Source: Deltaproteobacteria bacterium (GTDB lineage: Bacteria; Desulfobacterota; Deferrimicrobia; Deferrimicrobiales; Deferrimicrobiaceae). Taken from it: a DNA stretch of 36,380 bases. Each line of letters starts with the position of its first letter. Within the stretch, counting starts at the first letter, position 1. Positions 32,322 to 36,380 of the stretch are shown in pieces. Location: positions 1-36,380 of the forward strand of contig JACRMU010000100.1 of the NCBI GenBank assembly GCA_016219515.1, written 5' to 3'. The notes under the pieces are model-generated. The model saw nothing but the letters and a program-made list of their open reading frames with translations. It was not told the DNA's origin and did no database searches. The position numbers were made by a program, and so were the translations under genes.

Positions 32322-33214
32322 AGCGGATCCTCATCGCGCGCAGCGCGGGCTTCTGCTTCGGGGTCAAGCGGGCCATCTCCATCGCCAACGAGACGGCGGG
32401 CAAGGCGGAGGGCGGAACGGCGGAAACCGCGGCCCTCCCGATCCATTCGCTGGGCCCCCTCATCCACAACCCGCAGACGGTGGAGGAGCTGGAGAAGAAA
32501 GGGGTGCGCGTGGTCGAATCGGTGGACGACATCCCGTGCGGGAAGGTCATCGTCCGCTCCCACGGGATCACCCGCCGCGACGGGGAGGCGCTGGCCGCCA
32601 AGGGGGTGAAGATCATCGACGCCACCTGCCCCTTCGTGAAGAAGGCCCAGGAGCACGCGCGCTCCCTGAGCCGCGAGGGGTATGCCGTGATCGTCGTCGG
32701 GGACGCGAACCACCCCGAGGTGAAGAGCATCATCAGCTACATCGGGGGCGGCGTGCCCATCCTCACTTCCCTGTCGGACCTGCGGGATGCGTCGGGGATC
32801 CGCAAGGCGGGGATCGTCGCGCAGACCACCCAGTCGTTCGAGAACCTGATGGAGTTCGTGTCCGTGGCGCTGAAGATCATCCCGGAGGTCCGGGTCTACA
32901 ACACGATCTGCCACGCCACCGTCCTCCGGCAGAAGGAGTCCGTGGCCGTGGCCCGCGAGGCGGACGTGATGGTGGTCCTGGGGGGCTACAACAGCGCCAA
33001 TACGCGGCGGCTGGCCGAAATCTGCAGGGAATTCAACCCCCGGACCCGGCACATCGAGACGGCGGCGGAGCTTTCTCCTGAGGTCCTGACGGGCGTCTCC
33101 TGCGTGGGGGTGACGGCGGGGGCCTCGACCCCCGAGTGGATCATCGAGGAGCTCGTGGGCAGGATCCGTTCGATATGGAAAGAAGAAAAAATCCAGGTTG
33201 CCTACTATCAGTGA
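32318..33214 (+). CDS. ispH: 4-hydroxy-3-methylbut-2-enyl diphosphate reductase
   Basis: IspH performs the last step of the MEP isoprenoid pathway, reducing HMBPP to IPP and DMAPP with a 4Fe-4S cluster. All three cluster cysteines are present: C13 in AGFCFGVKRA, C104 in DATCPFVKKAQ and C198 in NTICHATVLRQ. The substrate-binding SHG of VRSHGITRRD, the GDANHPEV histidine region, AQTTQS, GGYNSANTRRL and GVTAGASTPEW are also intact. The 298-residue length from the GTG at 32318 is typical; the upstream extension lies in cmk and is not real. rpsA follows after 83 bases; in many bacteria IspH and S1 are neighbours or even fused. Confidence 0.96.
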   Translation: MKRILIARSAGFCFGVKRAISIANETAGKAEGGTAETAALPIHSLGPLIHNPQTVEELEKKGVRVVESVDDIPCGKVIVRSHGITRRDGEALAAKGVKIIDATCPFVKKAQEHARSLSREGYAVIVVGDANHPEVKSIISYIGGGVPILTSLSDLRDASGIRKAGIVAQTTQSFENLMEFVSVALKIIPEVRVYNTICHATVLRQKESVAVAREADVMVVLGGYNSANTRRLAEICREFNPRTRHIETAAELSPEVLTGVSCVGVTAGASTPEWIIEELVGRIRSIWKEEKIQVAYYQ

Positions 33215-33262
33215 TAATATACTTGATTTCTGAAGTCTTGCGTATGTAATGGATTCAACGGT

Positions 33263-33284
33263 CCGGGGGGCGGTTACCTCCCGG
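33263..33284 (+). promoter_or_regulatory. Hairpin in the rpsA leader next to the ribosome site
   Basis: An 8-bp stem CCGGGGGG/CCTCCCGG (one G-U pair) with a 6-base loop ends two bases before the GAGGAG ribosome site (33286-33291) of rpsA. Such placement could allow translational feedback by S1, as is known for rpsA leaders in gamma-proteobacteria. This is structural inference only. Confidence 0.45.
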
Positions 33285-33297
33285 CGAGGAGCGGCAC

Positions 33298-35049
33298 ATG
33301 GAAAACAAATTGGACAAAACGAACCGTTCCGTGGGAGCGGATGAAGGGCAGGCCGGCGGGTCCGCTGCCGCGAAGAACGAGGACGATTTCGCCAAACTGT
33401 ACGAGGAGAGCATCGAGGTCCCCGAGGAAGGGCAGATCATCCACGGGGTGGTGATCAAGGTGCTCAAGGAATACGTCGCCGTCGACATCAACCGGAAGTC
33501 GGAAGGGATGCTTCCCCTCTCGGAGCTCCCGCCGGAAGAGGTCGCCGCCCTTTCTCCCGGCAAACGCATCGACATCATGGTGGAGCGTTACGACCCGGAA
33601 CAGGGGTTCGTCCTCCTTTCCCGTTCCAAGGTCCTCAAGATCCGCGTGTGGGACGACCTGCAGAAAACGTTCGACGAGGGGACCGCCGTCCCCGGGACCA
33701 TCGTGGCCAAGGTCAAGGGCGGATTCACGGTGGACATCGGCGTCAAGGCGTTCCTCCCCGGAAGCCAGGTGGACATCCGCCCCGTCCGCGACAACGACGC
33801 CGTGGTGGGGCTCTCGGGAAACTTCAAGCTCCTCAAGTTCTCCCGCAAGAAGGCCAACGTGGTCGTGTCCCGCCGCGCGGCGATGGAGGAGGAGCGGGAG
33901 TCCCACCGGAAGAACATCCTGGAGCGGATCCAGGAAGGGGACACCGTGGAGGCGCGGGTCAAGAACATCACCGACTACGGCGTGTTCATGGACCTGGGGG
34001 GCCTGGACGGCCTGATGCACATCACCGACATGAGTTACGGCAAGGTGGTCCATCCCTCCGACATCTGCAAGGTCGGGGACCTGCTGAAGGTGAGGGTCAT
34101 CCGCTTCGACCGGGAAAAGGGCCGGATCTCCCTGGGCCTCAAGCAGATGAAGTCCGATCCCTGGCTCGACATCGATTCGCGGTACGCCGCGGGAGGGCGG
34201 TGCCGGGGGCGCGTGACGAACATCACCAAGTACGGCGCCTTCATCGAGCTCGAGGAGGGGGTCGAGGGGCTGCTCCACGTCTCCGAGATGTCCTGGAGCA
34301 AGAAGCTCCGGGACCCTTCCGAGATCCTCAAGCCGGGCGACGCCGCCGACGTGGTGATTCTCCGGGTGGAAAAGGAGCACAAGAAGATCTCCCTGGGGCT
34401 GAAGCAGCTCCTGGCGAATCCGTGGGACGAGCTTCGCGCGAAGCACCCCGAGAACTCCCTCGTGGAGGGCACGGTGAAGAACATCACCGACTTCGGCGTC
34501 TTCGTCGACGTCGGCAGCGAGATCGACGGCCTGGTCCACGTGTCCGACATCTCCTGGAACCAGCGGGTGAAGCACCCCTCGGAGATGTTCAAGAAGGGGG
34601 ACCGGGTGCAGGCCCGCGTCCTGAAGATCGACCCCGACGCGCAGAAGTTCTCCTTGAGCATCAAGCACCTCACCCTGGACCCCTGGACGGGGATCGAGGC
34701 CCGTTTCCGCAAGGGGGACCTGGTCAACGGGAAGGCGACGCGGGTGGCCGATTTCGGAGTCTTCGTCGAGCTGGCCGACGGCATCGAGGGGCTCGTGCAC
34801 ATCTCGGAGCTGTCCCGGGAGAAGGTCGACAACCCGTCCTCCCTATTCAAGATGGGGGACGAGGTGGGGGCGGTCGTTCTTTCGGTGGACCGCGCCAACA
34901 AGAAGATCTCCCTCTCCGTCCGCTCCTACCAGGAAGAGGCGGACAAGAAAAGCATGGAATCGTACATGTCCCGGCCTTCCGATTCGTCGGAGAACCTCAC
35001 CGTGCTGGGCGAAGCGCTTCGAGCGAAACTGAAGATCAACCACGAGTAG
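33298..35049 (+). CDS. rpsA: 30S ribosomal protein S1
   Basis: S1 helps the ribosome bind and unfold mRNA. The 583 residues contain six OB-fold S1 repeats beginning at about residues 43, 125, 212, 297, 385 and 470. The first two are the divergent ribosome-binding ones (GQIIHGVVIKVLKEYVAVDI; GTIVAKVKGGFTVDIGVKAFLPGSQ); the last four are the regular RNA-binding type with VxNITDYGVFxDLG and GLxHxSDMS cores. An acidic N-terminal segment and a short C-terminal tail flank them. The size is as expected for a proteobacterial-type S1. GAGGAG lies 6 bases before the ATG, right after a hairpin. sppA and ihfB follow, a conserved arrangement. Confidence 0.96.
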   Translation: MENKLDKTNRSVGADEGQAGGSAAAKNEDDFAKLYEESIEVPEEGQIIHGVVIKVLKEYVAVDINRKSEGMLPLSELPPEEVAALSPGKRIDIMVERYDPEQGFVLLSRSKVLKIRVWDDLQKTFDEGTAVPGTIVAKVKGGFTVDIGVKAFLPGSQVDIRPVRDNDAVVGLSGNFKLLKFSRKKANVVVSRRAAMEEERESHRKNILERIQEGDTVEARVKNITDYGVFMDLGGLDGLMHITDMSYGKVVHPSDICKVGDLLKVRVIRFDREKGRISLGLKQMKSDPWLDIDSRYAAGGRCRGRVTNITKYGAFIELEEGVEGLLHVSEMSWSKKLRDPSEILKPGDAADVVILRVEKEHKKISLGLKQLLANPWDELRAKHPENSLVEGTVKNITDFGVFVDVGSEIDGLVHVSDISWNQRVKHPSEMFKKGDRVQARVLKIDPDAQKFSLSIKHLTLDPWTGIEARFRKGDLVNGKATRVADFGVFVELADGIEGLVHISELSREKVDNPSSLFKMGDEVGAVVLSVDRANKKISLSVRSYQEEADKKSMESYMSRPSDSSENLTVLGEALRAKLKINHE

Positions 35050-35062
35050 CGTAAGGCCGCGC

Positions 35063-35965
35063 ATGACGACAGATTCGCCCCTTCCGGCGCCGCGGGCCCG
35101 CCGCCCCTTTCTTCGCGGATGCGCGATCGTCGCGCTGGTGTTCGCCGCCTTTTTCCTTCTCATCGGGCTTGTCTCCCGCATGGACGATTGGTCCCTCACG
35201 TCGGGCGACAAGGTGGCGGTCCTGCCCGTCACGGGGCTGATCGCCGACTCCGAGGCGACGATCGAGCAGCTTAAAAAGTTCGCCAAGGACGACTCCGTGA
35301 AGGCGATCGTCCTCCGCATCAATTCCCCCGGCGGGGGGGTGGGCCCCTCCCAGGAGATCTACGAGGAGGTGAAGAAGCTCCAGGGGAAAAAGATCGTCGT
35401 GGCCTCGATGGGGGCGCTGGCCGCGTCCGGCGGATACTACATCGCCTGCGCGGCGCAGAAGATCTACGCGAACCCCGGGACGATCACCGGCTCCATCGGC
35501 GTGATCATGTCCTTTATCAGCGTAAAGGACCTGATCGGGAAGATCGGCGTGAAGGGGATGGTGGTGAAAAGCGGTTCCTTCAAGGATATCGGCTCTCCCG
35601 TGCGGGACATGAAGCCCGAGGAGCAAAAGCTCCTCAAGGAAGTGGTCGACAACGTCCACCTCCAGTTCGTGGACGCCGTGGCGGAAGGGCGGAAGATGGA
35701 CAAGAAGAAAGTGATGAAGATCGCCGACGGGCGGATCTTCTCCGGGGAGCAGGCCAGGGAGCTGGGCCTGGTGGACGCCCTGGGGAACCTGGAAGATGCC
35801 GTGGCGGAAGCGGGAAAGATGGCGAAGATCGAGGGAGAGCCCCGCGTGGTGTCTCCCCCGAAGAAGAAGATCTCCATCATGGAATTGCTAAAGGAAGAGG
35901 CGAAAAGTATAATCGGGGATAAATTGACCGAGTATCGAATCCGCCTCGATTACCTCGCACAATAA
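35063..35965 (+). CDS. sppA: Signal peptide peptidase SppA, short form
   Basis: SppA is a membrane-anchored, periplasm-facing serine protease that degrades leftover signal peptides. Residues 15-40 form the single N-terminal membrane anchor (GCAIVALVFAAFFLLIGLV). The catalytic Ser is S122 in LAASGGYYIA and the general-base Lys is K174 in GSFKDIG; their 52-residue spacing equals that of the Bacillus short-form enzyme. The RINSPGGGV oxyanion segment and TGSIGVIM are also present. The 300-residue length identifies the single-domain form, not the duplicated E. coli type. It lies 13 bases after rpsA. Confidence 0.94.
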   Translation: MTTDSPLPAPRARRPFLRGCAIVALVFAAFFLLIGLVSRMDDWSLTSGDKVAVLPVTGLIADSEATIEQLKKFAKDDSVKAIVLRINSPGGGVGPSQEIYEEVKKLQGKKIVVASMGALAASGGYYIACAAQKIYANPGTITGSIGVIMSFISVKDLIGKIGVKGMVVKSGSFKDIGSPVRDMKPEEQKLLKEVVDNVHLQFVDAVAEGRKMDKKKVMKIADGRIFSGEQARELGLVDALGNLEDAVAEAGKMAKIEGEPRVVSPPKKKISIMELLKEEAKSIIGDKLTEYRIRLDYLAQ

Positions 35966-35991
35966 AATAATCCCGTGGAGGGAATGAAAGC

Positions 35992-36270
35992 ATGACGAAG
36001 AGCGATCTCGTTCAGAAGCTGTCCGAACAGGTTACGACGTTGACGAAGAAAGAGTGCGAGGTCATCGTGGACACGGTCTTCCTCCAGATGAAAGACGCCT
36101 TGCAGAAGGGGGAGAAGATCGAGATCCGCGGTTTCGGCAGCTTCACCGTCCGCGTCCGCCGCGCCAAGGAGGGACGCAACCCCAAGACCGGCGAGAAGGT
36201 GTCCATCCCCGAAAAACGGATTCCCTTCTTCAAGGTAGGCAAGGAACTCCGGGAACTGGTCAATACCTGA
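35992..36270 (+). CDS. ihfB: Integration host factor subunit beta (HU/IHF family)
   Basis: The 92-residue protein belongs to the DNA-bending HU/IHF family. The dimerisation helices (TKSDLVQKLSEQV, KKECEVIVDTVFLQM) are followed by GEKIEIRGFGSFTVRVR, the DNA-contacting arm tip with GRNPKTGEKVSIPEK, and the PFFKVGKELRELVN C-terminal helix. The location directly after rpsA-sppA and the GRNPKTG arm favour IhfB over IhfA or HU, but the three are hard to separate by eye. GGAGGGA about 8 bases upstream supports the ATG. It presumably acts as a dimer with an IhfA encoded elsewhere. Confidence 0.88.
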   Translation: MTKSDLVQKLSEQVTTLTKKECEVIVDTVFLQMKDALQKGEKIEIRGFGSFTVRVRRAKEGRNPKTGEKVSIPEKRIPFFKVGKELRELVNT

Positions 36271-36277
36271 CGGCCTG

Positions 36278-36380
36278 ATGGAGCGCATGTTCTCCCCCTG
36301 GCGGATGGAGTACCTCCGCGGGGGAAATTCCGGCGGTGCGGGAAGCCGGTGCATTTTCTGCGCCGGGGAGGCCGACCGGA
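36278..36380 (+). CDS. HIT-family hydrolase, N-terminal fragment (runs off the window)
   Basis: The frame from the ATG at 36278 is open to the end of the window. It encodes SPWRMEYLRG near the start and then CIFCAGEAD, the N-terminal signature of HIT-domain proteins related to Ap4A phosphorylase, where the CxxC usually binds zinc. The catalytic HxHxH triad lies beyond the window. It starts 7 bases after ihfB, so it is probably in the same operon. The ribosome site is weak, and an in-frame ATG four codons in (36287) is an alternative start. Confidence 0.7.
   Translation, partial: MERMFSPWRMEYLRGGNSGGAGSRCIFCAGEADR

Overview
The window is a GC-rich chromosomal segment from a bacterium. The gene order pheA-aroF-tyrA-aroA-cmk-ispH-rpsA-sppA-ihfB at the right end, and mutL-miaA-accA before it, resemble Geobacter/Desulfuromonas-type relatives of the former Deltaproteobacteria (Desulfobacterota/Desulfuromonadota). 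This placement rests on remembered gene order and protein style, not on a search.

Layout. 1-1791: end of purF, then pyrE and an overlapping lipoprotein gene (+). 1792-3399: nadB (-), convergent with the lipoprotein gene. 3470-4760: a lytic transglycosylase, pgsA and tRNA-Gly (+), with a terminator at 4870-4902. 4902-10952: a minus-strand operon livK-livH-livM-livG-livF plus a two-subunit CoA-transferase-family pair. In this operon livH is broken by an internal deletion with a frameshift. The CoA-transferase alpha gene has one in-frame TGA followed at once by a two-tier, SECIS-like hairpin. 11130-11753: a secreted protein of unknown function in a locally AT-richer patch. 11993-12283: tRNA-Leu and tRNA-Cys (-). 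12473-19949: one gene of about 7.5 kb encoding a fusion of about 2,490 residues, in the order crotonase, acyl-CoA synthetase with a large insert, CCR-like enoyl-CoA reductase, second crotonase, with one frameshift near its 3' end. 20004-23614: nucleotide-sugar epimerase, bifunctional FBP aldolase/phosphatase, and Pgi. 23619-27338: mutL, miaA, accA. 27335-36380: the aromatic amino-acid block, cmk, ispH, rpsA, sppA, ihfB and the start of a HIT-family gene.

How the genes work together. The left and right ends are housekeeping genes: nucleotides, NAD, phospholipid, mismatch repair, tRNA modification, fatty acid initiation, shikimate end-branches, isoprenoids and translation. The middle is about carbon: uptake of a small organic acid or amino acid, CoA chemistry, the giant acid-to-acyl-CoA machine, and one-step gluconeogenic condensation to fructose-6-phosphate leading to Pgi and sugar nucleotides.

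Most interesting items: (1) the giant fusion, which carries the activities of propionyl-CoA synthase (Chloroflexus Pcs) but in a different domain order, with an extra crotonase and a large insert; (2) the possible selenocysteine codon in the CoA-transferase alpha gene, whose beta partner lacks the expected catalytic glutamate; (3) a perfect AT-rich palindrome in front of accA. Two nearby gene breaks (livH, giant-gene 3' end) mean that assembly error or gene decay must be excluded before novelty is claimed.
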